A stretch of 64,000 nt of DNA from CAVTWH01 sp963738365 (lineage in GTDB: Bacteria; Actinomycetota; Actinomycetes; Mycobacteriales; Micromonosporaceae). The notes under the pieces are model-generated. The model was not told the DNA's origin. It did not search any database and saw nothing but the letters and a program-made list of their open reading frames with translations. Below, one piece after another: positions 43,714 to 51,809 of the stretch (the stretch's first letter is position 1; each line of letters begins with the position of its first letter). A program made the translations under genes and the position numbers. The stretch spans positions 372,001 to 436,000 of the forward strand of contig CAVTWH010000008.1 in the NCBI GenBank assembly GCA_963738365.1, read 5' to 3'.

Positions 43714-43818
43714 ATGGTCACCGAGATCGGCTTCGTCGGCCTGCTCATCGCGGGCTTCGGCGCGCTGGCCGGCGGTCTGGTCTACCTGGCCGCCCGGGTC
43801 TCGCGTAGCCGCTGGTGA
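43714..43818 (+). CDS. 34-residue single-span membrane microprotein
   Basis: Starts ATGGTCACCGAG at 43714 and encodes MVTEIGFVGLLIAGFGALAG, then GLVYLAARVSRSRW. This is one hydrophobic helix with a basic C-terminal end, as expected for a small membrane protein. A TAGGAT box at 43701-43706 lies 7 nt before the ATG, which supports a real, leaderless gene. It is divergent from the DsrE-like gene with 24 nt between starts. No known family; function unknown. Confidence 0.5.
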   Translation: MVTEIGFVGLLIAGFGALAGGLVYLAARVSRSRW

Positions 43819-43936
43819 CCGGCCTGGCGCAGCGGCCACCGGGCGACCCCCGCCCGGTGGCGCAACCGCTGCGAAAGTCCCGACGACGGGACAACGCCCC
43901 GGCGCACGCCGGGGGCGTGAACGGAGAGGACGAGGC

Positions 43937-44527
43937 GTGACCGACAACCCGCTGGGGCCGCCGCCATGGCTGAACGCCCCGCCGGTACCGGAGTACCCCT
44001 ACCCGGAGACCCACGACCTGCGCAGCGGACCCGACCTGCACCCGAACCTGCTCGGGCTGCTGCCGTTCGTGGGCGTGTGGCGGGGCCGCGGCAAGGGCGG
44101 CTACCCCACGATCGAGGACTTCGACTACGCCCAGGAGATCCGGATCAGCCACGACGGCCGGCCGTTCCTGCAGTACGAGTCGCGGGCCTGGCTGATCGCC
44201 GAGGACGGCAGCGCGATCCGCCCGGCGCAGCGGGAGACCGGCTGGTGGCGGCCGGTGCTGGCCGACGACCGGCCGACCGACGAGATCGAGGTGCTGCTGA
44301 ACAGCCCGACCGGGATCATGCAGCTGCTCATCGGCCGGGTGGACCATCTCAAGATCGAGATGGTGAGCGACGCCGTGGTGCGTACCGTCACCGCCAAGGA
44401 GGTCTCCGCCGAGCAGCGCCTCTACGGCATCGTCGACGGCGCCCTGCTCTACGCCCAGGAGCTGGCCGCGGTGGGCCAGCCGCTGCAGGCCCACCTCTCC
44501 GCCCGCCTGCCCCGCGTCGCCGGCTGA
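43937..44527 (+). CDS. Nitrobindin/FABP-like heme-binding protein (DUF1794)
   Basis: 196 residues. The beta barrel has the family motif GVWRGRGKGGYPTIEDFDYA near residue 50, then FLQYESRAW and RPAQRETGWWRP. The closing part holds the heme-ligand-type segment SAEQRLYGIVDGALLYAQEL. M. tuberculosis Rv0813c is the positional counterpart. Bacterial nitrobindins bind heme and detoxify peroxynitrite, but some bind fatty acids. GTG 43937 lies after GGAGAGGACGAGG. Confidence 0.85.
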   Translation: MTDNPLGPPPWLNAPPVPEYPYPETHDLRSGPDLHPNLLGLLPFVGVWRGRGKGGYPTIEDFDYAQEIRISHDGRPFLQYESRAWLIAEDGSAIRPAQRETGWWRPVLADDRPTDEIEVLLNSPTGIMQLLIGRVDHLKIEMVSDAVVRTVTAKEVSAEQRLYGIVDGALLYAQELAAVGQPLQAHLSARLPRVAG

Positions 44528-44546
44528 CCGGCCACCGGTGCGTCCG

Positions 44547-44586
44547 CCGTCCGCCCGCGCCGGCAGCAGCAGCCGCGGGCGGACGG
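44547..44586. terminator. Terminator hairpin before fur
   Basis: A perfect 13-bp stem (CCGTCCGCCCGCG at 44547-44559 with 44574-44586) between the nitrobindin stop and fur. Confidence 0.75.
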
Positions 44587-44617
44587 CCGGGCCGGGCCGC
44601 CGCAGTAGGATTCGCAC

Positions 44618-45046
44618 GTGTCGCAGACGCTGGCTGAGGTGCTCCGGGCCCGGGGATTGCGGCTGACCGCGCAGCGGCAACTGATCCTGGAGGCGGTGCA
44701 CGAGCTCGGCCACGCCACCCCGGACCAGGTGCACGCCAACGTCGCGGCGGTGGCCGCCGGGATCAACATCACCACCGTCTACCGGGCGCTGGAGCTGCTG
44801 GAGGAGCTGGGCCTGGTGACCCACGCGCACCTGTCGCACGGGGCGCCGACCTATCACGCGGTGGGCGCCGAACAGCACGCCCACCTGGTCTGCCGGGCCT
44901 GCGGCGGGGTGGCCGAGATCCCGTCGGGCACCCTCTCCCCGCTGGCCCGTAGCTTGGAAGAGGAGCGGGGATTCCTGGTGGACGTCGGGCATGTGGCACT
45001 GTTCGGCCTGTGTGCGCACTGTGGCAGCGCGGGGGAGGACTCATGA
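44618..45046 (+). CDS. Fur-family metalloregulator
   Basis: 142 residues. The winged helix is LRLTAQRQLILEAVHELGHA, then TPDQVHANV and NITTVYRALELLEELGLV. The metal and dimer domain has HAHLSHGAPTYHAVGAEQHA, HLVCRACG (first CxxC) and LCAHCG (second CxxC), the structural zinc site. Sub-type (Fur, Zur or PerR) cannot be fixed from sequence. TAGGAT at 44606-44611 is 6 nt before the GTG. The stop overlaps the ygfZ ATG by 4 nt, so the pair is co-translated. Confidence 0.9.
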   Translation: MSQTLAEVLRARGLRLTAQRQLILEAVHELGHATPDQVHANVAAVAAGINITTVYRALELLEELGLVTHAHLSHGAPTYHAVGAEQHAHLVCRACGGVAEIPSGTLSPLARSLEEERGFLVDVGHVALFGLCAHCGSAGEDS

Positions 45047-46149
45047 CCGAGGTACGCATCGGCGCCCTGGAGCCGGGCTCGCCGGACGCGGCCGCCGTGG
45101 CCCACTACGGCGAACCGGCCCGCGAGCAGCGCACTCTGGCCACGGCGGCGGGCCTGGTGGACCGTTCGCACCGCGGGGTCGTCGCGGTGCCCGGCGTCGA
45201 CCGGCTGGGCTGGCTGCACAGCCTGACCACCCAGTACCTCACCGACCTGGCCGAGGGCACCGGGCTGCTGGTGCTCTCCCCGCACGGGCACGTGGAGCAG
45301 CACGCCCTGCTCGCCGACGACGGCGCCACCAGCTGGCTGGACACCGAGCCCGGCGCCGCCGCGGGGCTGCTGGAGTTCCTGCTGAAGATGCGGTTCCTGA
45401 TGCGGGTGGAGCCGGCCGAGGTGACCGCCGACTGGGCGCTGCTGAGCCTGGTCGGGCCGGCCGCCTCGGTGGCCGCGCTGGGCGTGCCGGAGCTGGCCGG
45501 GCCCCGGGTCGACGCGGTCCCGCCGGCCAAGTTCTCCTCCGCCGGGGTGCCGCGCCGGGCCACCACCCGGTACGCCACCGCGCCGCTGCCCGCCGGCGGC
45601 TGGGTGCGCCGGGTGAGCGACGGCTACGACCTGCTGGTACCGCGCGCCGGGGTGGACCGGGTGGCGCAGGCGCTGGGCGTGCCGTGGGCCGGGCTGTGGG
45701 CGTACGAGGCGCTGCGGGTCGCGGCCCGCCGTCCCCGGCTGGGTTTCGAGACCGACCACCGGACCCTCCCCGCCGAGGTGGGCTGGCTGGCCGAGGCCGT
45801 ACACCTGGACAAGGGGTGCTATCGGGGCCAGGAGACGGTGGCCCGGGTGCACAACCTGGGGCGCCCGCCGCGCCGGCTGGTGCTGCTGCACCTGGACGGG
45901 GTCAGCTCGGACGCGCTGCCGCCCCGGGGCACCCCGGTGAGCACCGTCGACGGGCGTACCGTCGGCTTCGTCGGCACCGCCGTCCGCCACTACGAGCTGG
46001 GCCAGATCGCGCTCGCCCTGGTGAAGCGCTCGGTGGCCGACGACGAACGCCTTCTGGTCGCCGGCTCCGCGGCCGCCATCGACCCGACCGGGGAACCGGC
46101 CGGAGTGGCCCCGACCGGCGAACCGGCCGGGCTGGCCCCGACCGCCTGA
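45043..46149 (+). CDS. ygfZ: YgfZ/GcvT-like folate-binding Fe-S assembly protein
   Basis: 368 residues. The GcvT-like tetrahydrofolate fold starts with LVDRSHRGVVAVPGVDRLGW. The YgfZ signature is LDKGCYRGQETVARVHNLGR near residue 265, with the conserved Cys. It helps some Fe-S enzymes assemble. It is translationally coupled to the Fur-type regulator (ATGA overlap), which suggests iron- or redox-linked control. The last 25 residues are two copies of PTGEPAGVA-type repeats, a tail absent from typical family members. Confidence 0.88.
   Translation: MTEVRIGALEPGSPDAAAVAHYGEPAREQRTLATAAGLVDRSHRGVVAVPGVDRLGWLHSLTTQYLTDLAEGTGLLVLSPHGHVEQHALLADDGATSWLDTEPGAAAGLLEFLLKMRFLMRVEPAEVTADWALLSLVGPAASVAALGVPELAGPRVDAVPPAKFSSAGVPRRATTRYATAPLPAGGWVRRVSDGYDLLVPRAGVDRVAQALGVPWAGLWAYEALRVAARRPRLGFETDHRTLPAEVGWLAEAVHLDKGCYRGQETVARVHNLGRPPRRLVLLHLDGVSSDALPPRGTPVSTVDGRTVGFVGTAVRHYELGQIALALVKRSVADDERLLVAGSAAAIDPTGEPAGVAPTGEPAGLAPTA
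46084..46137 (+). repeat. In-frame 27-bp tandem repeat at the end of ygfZ
   Basis: Two copies (46084-46110 and 46111-46137), encoding PTGEPAGVA and PTGEPAGLA. Confidence 0.95.
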
Positions 46150-46162
46150 CCCGGGAGTTGTG

Positions 46163-46816
46163 ATGACCGACGCGCCGCCGCCCCGACCCAAGGTGCCGCC
46201 GCTCGGCCCGGTGATCGAGGGCACCGTGGTGGCCGACTCGCTGGCCGGCGTGCCGGGCGCCAACCTGCCACCGGCCCCGCAGCCGGCCCCGATGGCGGCG
46301 CCGGGCGGGTCTGCGTTCGGGGCGCCGGGTGCCCCGGGGGTGGGGCCGGAGCCGCTGGTCCAGCCGCCGGTGCTGTCGTCGTTCGTGGGGGGCGCGATCT
46401 ATGCCTTCCTCGCCCGTACCGTCGCCTGCGTGCTCAGCCTCGGATTCGTCGCGCCGGTGGACGGGATGCTCACCGGGCTGCTGCGGTCGGTGAACGCGGG
46501 CGCCGGGGTGCTGCTGCTGCTGGGCGAGTTCCTGCTGCTCGGGGTGGCGGCGCTGGCCGGGGTGGTGGTCGGCGTCACGGCGAGCCCGGACAATCGGGCC
46601 AGCTTCGTCCGGGCGCTGTTCTTCGGCCGGGTCTACTTCTGGGGGACCGCCTGGTATCTGGCGACGGTCGCGGTGGGCGGCGTCTACGTCCTGATCACCG
46701 ACACCCGGGGCGGCGGGGTGTGGCTGCTGCTGCTCGGCTGCCTGAGCATCCCGTCGCTGCTGGGCGCTCGCAAGATCATCAGACGTACCCGCTGGGTGAC
46801 CGGGCGTACCGACTGA
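46163..46816 (+). CDS. Membrane protein with Pro/Ala-rich N-terminus, unknown
   Basis: 217 residues, ATG 46163 after GGGAGTTGTG. Residues 1-75 are Pro/Ala/Gly-rich and cytoplasmic. Four membrane spans follow (YAFLARTVACVLSLGFVAPV; AGVLLLLGEFLLLGVAALAG; VYFWGTAWYLATVAVGGVYVL; GVWLLLLGCLSIPSLLG). No motif is recognised. It is 13 nt after ygfZ, so it is likely in the same operon. Confidence 0.65.
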   Translation: MTDAPPPRPKVPPLGPVIEGTVVADSLAGVPGANLPPAPQPAPMAAPGGSAFGAPGAPGVGPEPLVQPPVLSSFVGGAIYAFLARTVACVLSLGFVAPVDGMLTGLLRSVNAGAGVLLLLGEFLLLGVAALAGVVVGVTASPDNRASFVRALFFGRVYFWGTAWYLATVAVGGVYVLITDTRGGGVWLLLLGCLSIPSLLGARKIIRRTRWVTGRTD

Positions 46817-46835
46817 CCCGTGACAGGATGCCGGC

Positions 46836-47674
46836 ATGGCGACGACGACGTTCGACCCGTTCACGCTGATCACCGTGGCGCCCACCGGCGCCGAGGTGGC
46901 GAAGGCGGCGGTACCGGCGCTGCCGGTGACGCTCGGACGAGCTGGTGGAGACCGCCCGCGAGTGCGAGGGGCTGGGCGCCAGCATCATCCACGTGCACAT
47001 CCGGGACGGCGACCACCGGCCGACGCTGGACCCGGGCCGGCTGCGGGACACCGTGGCCGCGCTGCGCGAGCAGACCAACCTGGTGGTACAGCTGTCCACC
47101 GGCGGCTCGGTGCACGATCCGGAGGCCGACCGGCTGCGGGTCCTCGACGCCGCCCCGGACATGGCCTCCTGCACGATGGGCACGGTCAACTTCGGCGCCG
47201 ACGTGTTCGTCAACCGCTGGGAGTTCATCGTCGAGCTGCACACCCGGATGCAGGAGCGCGGCATCGTCGCCGAGTACGAGATCTTCGACCTGGGCCAGCT
47301 GGCCACGCTGCGCCGGCTGCTGGACCGCTACGGCCCGCCGGCCGGCGGGCACGTCCACGTCGACCTGGTGATGGGCGTGCCCGGCGGGATGCCGGGCACC
47401 GCCGAGGCGCTGGTCGCCTGCCTGCGCGAACTGCCCGACGGGGCGACCTTCTCGGCCACCGGCATCGGCCGGGCACGCCGTCCCGGTGATGCTGGCCAGC
47501 CTGTCCGCCGGCGGGCACCTGCGGGTCGGCATGGAGGACACCATCACGTACGCCAAGGGCCAGCCGGTGGAGTCGAACATGCAGCTGGTGGCCCGGGCGG
47601 TGGCGTTCGCCCGGCTGGCCCAGCGCCCGCCGGCCACCCCGGTGGACGCCCGCAAGCTGCTCGGCCTGCACTGA
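46836..47674 (+). CDS. BKACE / DUF849 beta-keto acid cleavage enzyme (two frame breaks)
   Basis: About 278 residues after repair. The TIM barrel shows FTLITVAPTGAEVAKA, CEGLGASIIHVHIRDGDHRP (Zn-binding His-x-His), then STGGSV and MASCTMGTVNFG. DLVMGVPGGMPGT and GATFSATGIGRA lie further on, and the end is GGHLRVGMEDTITYAKGQPV. BKACE enzymes condense beta-keto acids with acetyl-CoA, as Kce does in lysine fermentation. The substrate is open. Breaks lie near 46935 (one extra base before DELVETARE) and 47475. Confidence 0.85.
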
Positions 47675-47698
47675 CCGGCGCGGGATAGGCTCGCCGAC

Positions 47699-48735
47699 GT
47701 CGAGCTGGTCGAGGCGTGCGTGGGTGCGGCGTACGCAGGCGGGGAGCTGCTGGCCGAGGTGGAGCGGTCGGGCTTCACGGAGGGGTACCACCGGGGCTCG
47801 GTGATCGTGCTGGACGCCGCCGGCGCGCCGGTCGCCTCGGCCGGCGACGTGCACGGCGCCGGTCTTCCCGCGCTCGTCGAACAAGCCGATGCAGGCGGTC
47901 GGCCATGCTGCGCGCCGGGCTGGCCTGCGCCGACCCGGCCGACCTGGCGCTGGTCCGCGGCCAGCCACTCGGGCGAGGCGTTCCACGTCGACCGGGTCCG
48001 CGAAGCTGCTGGCCAGCGGCGGGCTCGACCGAGGACGACCTGCGCTGCCCGCCGGACCTGCCGCTGTCGACGCGGCCGCGCAGGCCGAGCTGCTGGCCGC
48101 CGGCGGCGGCCCGACCCGGGTCACCATGAACTGCTCCGGCAAGCACGCCGCGATGCTGCTCACCTGCCGCGGCCAACGGCTGGCCGACCGGCGACTACTT
48201 CGCCCCGGAGCACCCGCTGCAGCAGCGCATCGCCGCCACGGTCGGCGGAGCTGGCCGGCGAGCCGGTCGGCGGCCACCGGGGTGGACGGCTGCGGCGCTC
48301 CGGTGCTCGCGCTCTCCCTGGCCGGCCTGGCCGGGGCGTTCCTGCGGCTGGTCGAGGCGGCGCCGGGCAGCCGCGAGCGGGCGGTCGCGGACGCCATGCG
48401 GGCGCTACCCGGAGCTGGTCTCCGGTACCGGCGCCGACGACGCCCGGCTGCATGCGCGGCCTGCCCGGCGCTGCTGGCCAAGGGCGGCGCCGAGGGGGTA
48501 CTCGCGGTGGCCGTCCCCGGCGTCGGGCGCGGTGGCGATCAAGGTGGACGACGGTGCGCTGCGCGGCCCGGCTGCCGGTGCTGGCCGGCGCGCTGCGCCG
48601 GCTCGGGCGTCGACCGCGCCGATCCTGGCCGAGCTGGCCGCCGCTGCCGGCGGCGGTCGTGCGGTCGGCCGCGGCGAGCCGGTCGGTGCCGTGCTGGCCT
48701 GCTGGGAGCCGGGTGGCACGGGTCACGCTAGCTGA
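47699..48735 (+). CDS. L-asparaginase II family protein (many frame breaks, start codon unclear)
   Basis: About 330 residues when joined. VELVEACVGAAYAGGELLAE opens the protein, followed by ERSGFTEGYHRGSVIVLD. PMQAV-MLRAGLACADPADLA, AASHSGEAFHV, NCSGKHAAMLLTC and VDGCGAPVLALSLAGLA continue in order, ending KGGAEGVLAVAVPGVG, AIKVDD and GAVLACWEPGG. These fit the Asparaginase_II family of actinomycetes. About eight breaks occur between 47870 and 48620. A TAGGCT box (47686-47691) predicts the start at 47699, where the codon reads GTC, perhaps an error for GTG. The stop is 52 nt before the XRE gene. Confidence 0.75.
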
Positions 48736-48763
48736 AGTTAGCGTTTTGCTAGCAGGAGCTAGC
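48727..48763. promoter_or_regulatory. Four-copy GCTAGC operator before the XRE-hbhA operon
   Basis: GCTAGC at 48727, GTTAGC at 48737, GCTAGC at 48748 and GCTAGC at 48758. Spacing is 10, 11 and 10 bp, one helical turn each, so all lie on the same DNA face. It overlaps the promoter region (-10 TAGCGT at 48774-48779). Confidence 0.7.
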
Positions 48764-48773
48764 AGCACGCGGG

Positions 48774-48779
48774 TAGCGT
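48774..48779 (+). promoter_or_regulatory. -10 box of the XRE-hbhA operon
   Basis: TAGCGT, 7 nt before the GTG at 48787. This is a leaderless arrangement. Confidence 0.5.
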
Positions 48780-48786
48780 GGTGCAC

Positions 48787-49317
48787 GTGGCCACCGAACT
48801 GCCCCGCGACATCGGCGGATTCATCAAGGATCTGCGCAGCAAGGCCGGCGTGTCCCTGCGCCAGCTGGCCGAGCAGGCCGGAGTCAGCAACCCCTACCTC
48901 AGCCAGATCGAGCGGGGGCTGCGCAAGCCCAGCGCCGAGGTGTTGCAGCAGATCGCCAGCGCCCTGCGCGTCTCCACGCCGATGATGTACCTGCGCGCCG
49001 GGCTGCTCGACGCCAAGGACGGCCCGGGCGTCATCGCCGCCATCACCGGCGACACCGAGCTCACCCTGGCGCAGAAGCAGTCACTCATCCAGATCTACGA
49101 GACGTTCCGCCGGGAGAACGCGCGGGGGGCGCGCGACGCCGAGGCGGAATCCGACCTACCAGCCGGCGATCCGCCGGCCGCAGGCCAACCAGCCGGCGAT
49201 CCGCCGGCCGCAGACCAGCCAGCCGGCACAGCGCCGGCGGCAGACCAGCCGACCGGCGAGCCCGCCGGCCCGGCCGCCGACGGCGGGGATCCGCCCGCCG
49301 GGAAGGACACGCCATGA
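48787..49317 (+). CDS. XRE-family regulator, Rv0474-like
   Basis: 176 residues. The helix-turn-helix is IGGFIKDLRSKAGVSLRQLA, then EQAGVSNPYLSQIERGLRKP and SAEVLQQIASALRVST. The remaining domain ends near residue 115. A low-complexity tail of about 55 residues then follows, with 10-residue repeats (PAGDPPAADQ). GTG 48787 is chosen from the -10 box; GTG 48778 is possible. The stop overlaps the hbhA ATG by 4 nt. The operator at 48727-48763 suggests that it represses itself and hbhA. Confidence 0.88.
   Translation: MATELPRDIGGFIKDLRSKAGVSLRQLAEQAGVSNPYLSQIERGLRKPSAEVLQQIASALRVSTPMMYLRAGLLDAKDGPGVIAAITGDTELTLAQKQSLIQIYETFRRENARGARDAEAESDLPAGDPPAAGQPAGDPPAADQPAGTAPAADQPTGEPAGPAADGGDPPAGKDTP
49159..49260 (+). 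repeat. In-frame 30-bp tandem repeats at the end of the XRE gene
   Basis: Copies start at 49159, 49189 and 49219, with a partial copy at 49249. They encode PAGDPPAAGQ, PAGDPPAADQ, PAGTAPAADQ and PTGEPAG. Confidence 0.93.
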
Positions 49318-49778
49318 CCACCGAGACCACCGACAAGAAGATCCCCAACCCCGTCTACGCCGCCGCGGGCGTCGGCGACCTCGCCTACCAGCAGCTGCGC
49401 AAGATCCCCGGGCGGGTCGAGCAGCTCCGGGAGAAGGTCACCGAGCTGCGTACCAAGGTCGACCGCGAGGACGCCACCATCGCCAAGGTCGACGTCGAGA
49501 AGCTCCGCGAAGCCGCCCGGCGCAACGCCGCCGCGCTGCGCACCAGCGCCCTGGCCGCCCAGGACAAGGCCAGCGCGGTCTACGCCGACCTGGTCGCCCG
49601 GGGACAGAGCGTGGTCGGCGCCGGCCGGGCCGCCGCCGGTGACCAGGTGGAGCGGGTGGCCGAGCTGACCTCGGACGCCGCCGTGGCGATCGCCCCCGAC
49701 CCGGCCCAGCAGCCGCCCACGGCCACCGCCGCGGAGCCGGAGGCTCCGAAGGCCAAGAAGGCCGCCCCGAAGAAGTAA
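49314..49778 (+). CDS. hbhA: HbhA-like heparin-binding hemagglutinin homologue
   Basis: 154 residues. IPNPVYAAAGVGDLAYQQL begins the protein, followed by a long coiled coil (VEQLREKVTELRTKVDRED; LREAARRNAAALRTSALAAQ). It closes with a Pro/Ala/Lys-rich end, APKAKKAAPKK, like the heparin-binding tail of mycobacterial HbhA but shorter. No signal peptide, as in HbhA. In mycobacteria it binds heparan sulfate and also lipid inclusions; in a soil actinomycete a lipid or membrane role is more likely. It is coupled to the XRE gene. Confidence 0.83.
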   Translation: MTTETTDKKIPNPVYAAAGVGDLAYQQLRKIPGRVEQLREKVTELRTKVDREDATIAKVDVEKLREAARRNAAALRTSALAAQDKASAVYADLVARGQSVVGAGRAAAGDQVERVAELTSDAAVAIAPDPAQQPPTATAAEPEAPKAKKAAPKK

Positions 49779-49788
49779 CCAACCCATC

Positions 49789-49829
49789 CGGTACGGGCGC
49801 GCGACGGTGATCCGTCCGCGCCCGTACCG
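49789..49829. terminator. Strong terminator hairpin after hbhA
   Basis: A perfect 13-bp stem (CGGTACGGGCGCG at 49789-49801 with 49817-49829), continued inside by GACGG-TGAT-CCGTC. Confidence 0.85.
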
Positions 49830-49871
49830 CATCGCCGGGACGGCCGGGGGACGCGCACTAGACTGGGTCGC

Positions 49872-50183
49872 ATGGTCTGGGTCTGGGACGTGCAGCGGTG
49901 GATCGTCGACATCCTCCTGATCGGCTGCCTCGCCATCGAGCTGTTCGCGCTGGCCAACTGCGCCTTCCAGCGGGCCGACGCGTTCCCGGTGGTGGGCCGC
50001 GTGCCCAAGGGCGGCTGGATCGCCATCCTGGCGCTCTCCGTCATGGTCACCCTGCTGGCCGAGCTCACCGGCGGCGGCGTCGGCATCCTGGCCTTCCTGG
50101 CCATCACCGGCGCGGCGTTCTACCTGCTCGACGTGCGGCGCGGCCTGCGGGACGCGGTGGAGGGCGGCCCCGGAGCCTGGTGA
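49872..50183 (+). CDS. DUF2516 membrane protein
   Basis: 103 residues. There are three hydrophobic segments (WIVDILLIGCLAIELFALAN; GGWIAILALSVMVTLLAELT; GVGILAFLAITGAAFYLLDV) and a conserved FQRADAFPVVGRVPKGGW loop. Rv0476 is the mycobacterial counterpart, also next to hbhA. Function unknown. TAGACT at 49859-49864 is 7 nt before the ATG. Confidence 0.85.
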   Translation: MVWVWDVQRWIVDILLIGCLAIELFALANCAFQRADAFPVVGRVPKGGWIAILALSVMVTLLAELTGGGVGILAFLAITGAAFYLLDVRRGLRDAVEGGPGAW

Positions 50184-50193
50184 GCGGAGCCTG

Positions 50194-50949
50194 ATGAGCG
50201 CCGCCGAAGGGCTGCAACGGCTCGCCACCGGCGTCGGTACGCCGGTCACCGTCTTCGCGCACGGGCTGGCCGGCAGCATCCCGGACACCCGGCCGCTGGG
50301 CAGTGCCGTCGCCGGTACCCGGGTCTTCGTCCAGTTGCGCGGCCACGGTGGGTCGGGCGCTCCGCCCGGGCCGTGGAGCTTCGCCGATCTCGCCGACGAC
50401 CTGGCCGCCGTGGCCGACGGCTGTGCGGCGACCCGGGCGCTCGGCGTCAGCCTCGGCGCCGGTGCCCTGTGCCGGCTGCTCTGTGCCGCCCCCGAGCGCT
50501 TCGACCGGCTGGTCTGCTACCTCCCCACGGCGCTGGAGCGCCCGCCGCCGGCCGGCTCGCGGGACCGGTTCGCCGCCCTGCTCGACGCCCTGGACAGCGG
50601 CGAGGTGGAGCGGGTGGCGGCGGTGCTGGCCGACGACGCCCCGCCGGTCCCGGCCGCCGCGGCGCACCTGCGCCAGCGCGCCGCCGACCTGCTGGCCCGC
50701 CCGCCGTCCCGCCAGCTGCGGACCGTCCTCGACCAGCCGCCCTGCCCGGACCCGGGGCTGCTGCGGCGGGTCAGCGCGCCGGCCCTGGTGCTCGCCGCGC
50801 GGGGCGAGCCACGGCACCCGGTCGACGTCGCCGAGCGGCTGGCCGCCGCGCTGGGCAGCGCCACCCTGCACGTGTACGACCAGCCGTATCCACTGTGGAG
50901 CGCCCGGGCGGACGTGCGTACCCGGATCTCCGGCTTTCTCAACGCCTGA
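50194..50949 (+). CDS. Alpha/beta hydrolase
   Basis: 251 residues. VTVFAHGLAGSIPDTRPLG gives the oxyanion-hole HG motif. The nucleophile elbow GVSLGAGA near residue 91 has the Ser. LRGHGGSG is the family strand-2 turn, and APALVLAARGEPRHPVD the acid region. The closing His may lie in the LHVYDQPYPLW area but is not clear. The substrate is unknown. It starts 10 nt after DUF2516, so it is probably in its operon. Confidence 0.8.
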   Translation: MSAAEGLQRLATGVGTPVTVFAHGLAGSIPDTRPLGSAVAGTRVFVQLRGHGGSGAPPGPWSFADLADDLAAVADGCAATRALGVSLGAGALCRLLCAAPERFDRLVCYLPTALERPPPAGSRDRFAALLDALDSGEVERVAAVLADDAPPVPAAAAHLRQRAADLLARPPSRQLRTVLDQPPCPDPGLLRRVSAPALVLAARGEPRHPVDVAERLAAALGSATLHVYDQPYPLWSARADVRTRISGFLNA

Positions 50950-51030
50950 GCCGGCGGGAGCCACGACCCGGGAATTGGCCCGGGTGTCCGGGCGCCGCCG
51001 GGCCCGTGAACGGGGGTAGCGTCGCGGGTC

Positions 51031-51768
51031 ATGGGCGTGACACAACACGGGCGTACCGCCCGGCTGGACCTGCTCGACCCGACCCTGCGCGAGTGGTCGT
51101 GCACCGTGCTGGCTGCCGACCCGGAGACCGGGCATCGTGCTGGACCGCTCGGCCTTCTACCCGGGCGGCGGCGGCCAGCCGCCGGACCACGGCGTGCTGC
51201 TCTGGCAGGGGGTACAGACCCGGATCGTGGGTACCCGCAAGGGCGACGAGCTGTACCTGCTGCCGGCCGAGGGCGACCCGCTGCCGCCGGTCGGCGCCCA
51301 GGTCACCGGTGCGGTCGAGGACGAGCGCCGCAGCCTGCTCATGCGTACCCACTCGGGGCTGCACGTGCTGTGCGGCGTGGTGTTCCGGGACTTCGGGGCG
51401 CTGGTCACCGGGGGCAACATGGAGCCCGGCGAGGCGCGGATGGACTTCAACCTGCCCGAGGTGCCGCCGGACTTCAAGGCCCGGCTGGAGGAGCTGGTCA
51501 ACGCCGAGGTGCTGGCCGACCGGCAGGTCAGTGCCCGGGTACTGCCGCGGGACGGAGGCGCTCGCCATTCCGGACATCATCCGCACCGCCAGCCAACCTG
51601 ATCCCGGAGAGCGAGGCCGAGGTCCGGATCGTCGACATCGTCGGGCTGGACACCCAGGCCGACGGCGGTACCCACGTCGCCTCCACCAAGGCGGTCGGGC
51701 CGGTGCAGGTCGTCAAGGTGGAGAGCAAGGGCAAGGCCAATCGACGGGTACGCATGCGGCTGGCCTGA
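51031..51768 (+). CDS. AlaX-type alanyl-tRNA editing protein (frameshifted as read)
   Basis: About 243 residues after repair. VLDRSAFYPGGGGQPPDHG and RTHSGLHVLCGVV supply the editing HxxxH of the AlaRS second additional domain, and QADGGTHVASTKAVGPVQVV supplies the late His. MDFNLPEVPPDFKARLEELV matches the same family. It removes Ser or Gly wrongly attached to tRNA-Ala. Three breaks occur near 51132, 51556 and 51590. A TAGCGT box at 51017-51022 is 8 nt before the ATG. AlaX proteins often carry a Cys before GGTH; here it is Asp, a possible change in metal binding. Confidence 0.83.
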   Translation: MGVTQHGRTARLDLLDPTLREWSCTVLAADPETGHRAGPLGLLPGRRRPAAGPRRAALAGGTDPDRGYPQGRRAVPAAGRGRPAAAGRRPGHRCGRGRAPQPAHAYPLGAARAVRRGVPGLRGAGHRGQHGARRGADGLQPARGAAGLQGPAGGAGQRRGAGRPAGQCPGTAAGRRRSPFRTSSAPPANLIPESEAEVRIVDIVGLDTQADGGTHVASTKAVGPVQVVKVESKGKANRRVRMRLA

Positions 51769-51809
51769 TCCACCCTGCGCGAGTGGCCCGGCGGAGATAC
51801 GCTCCGGCC

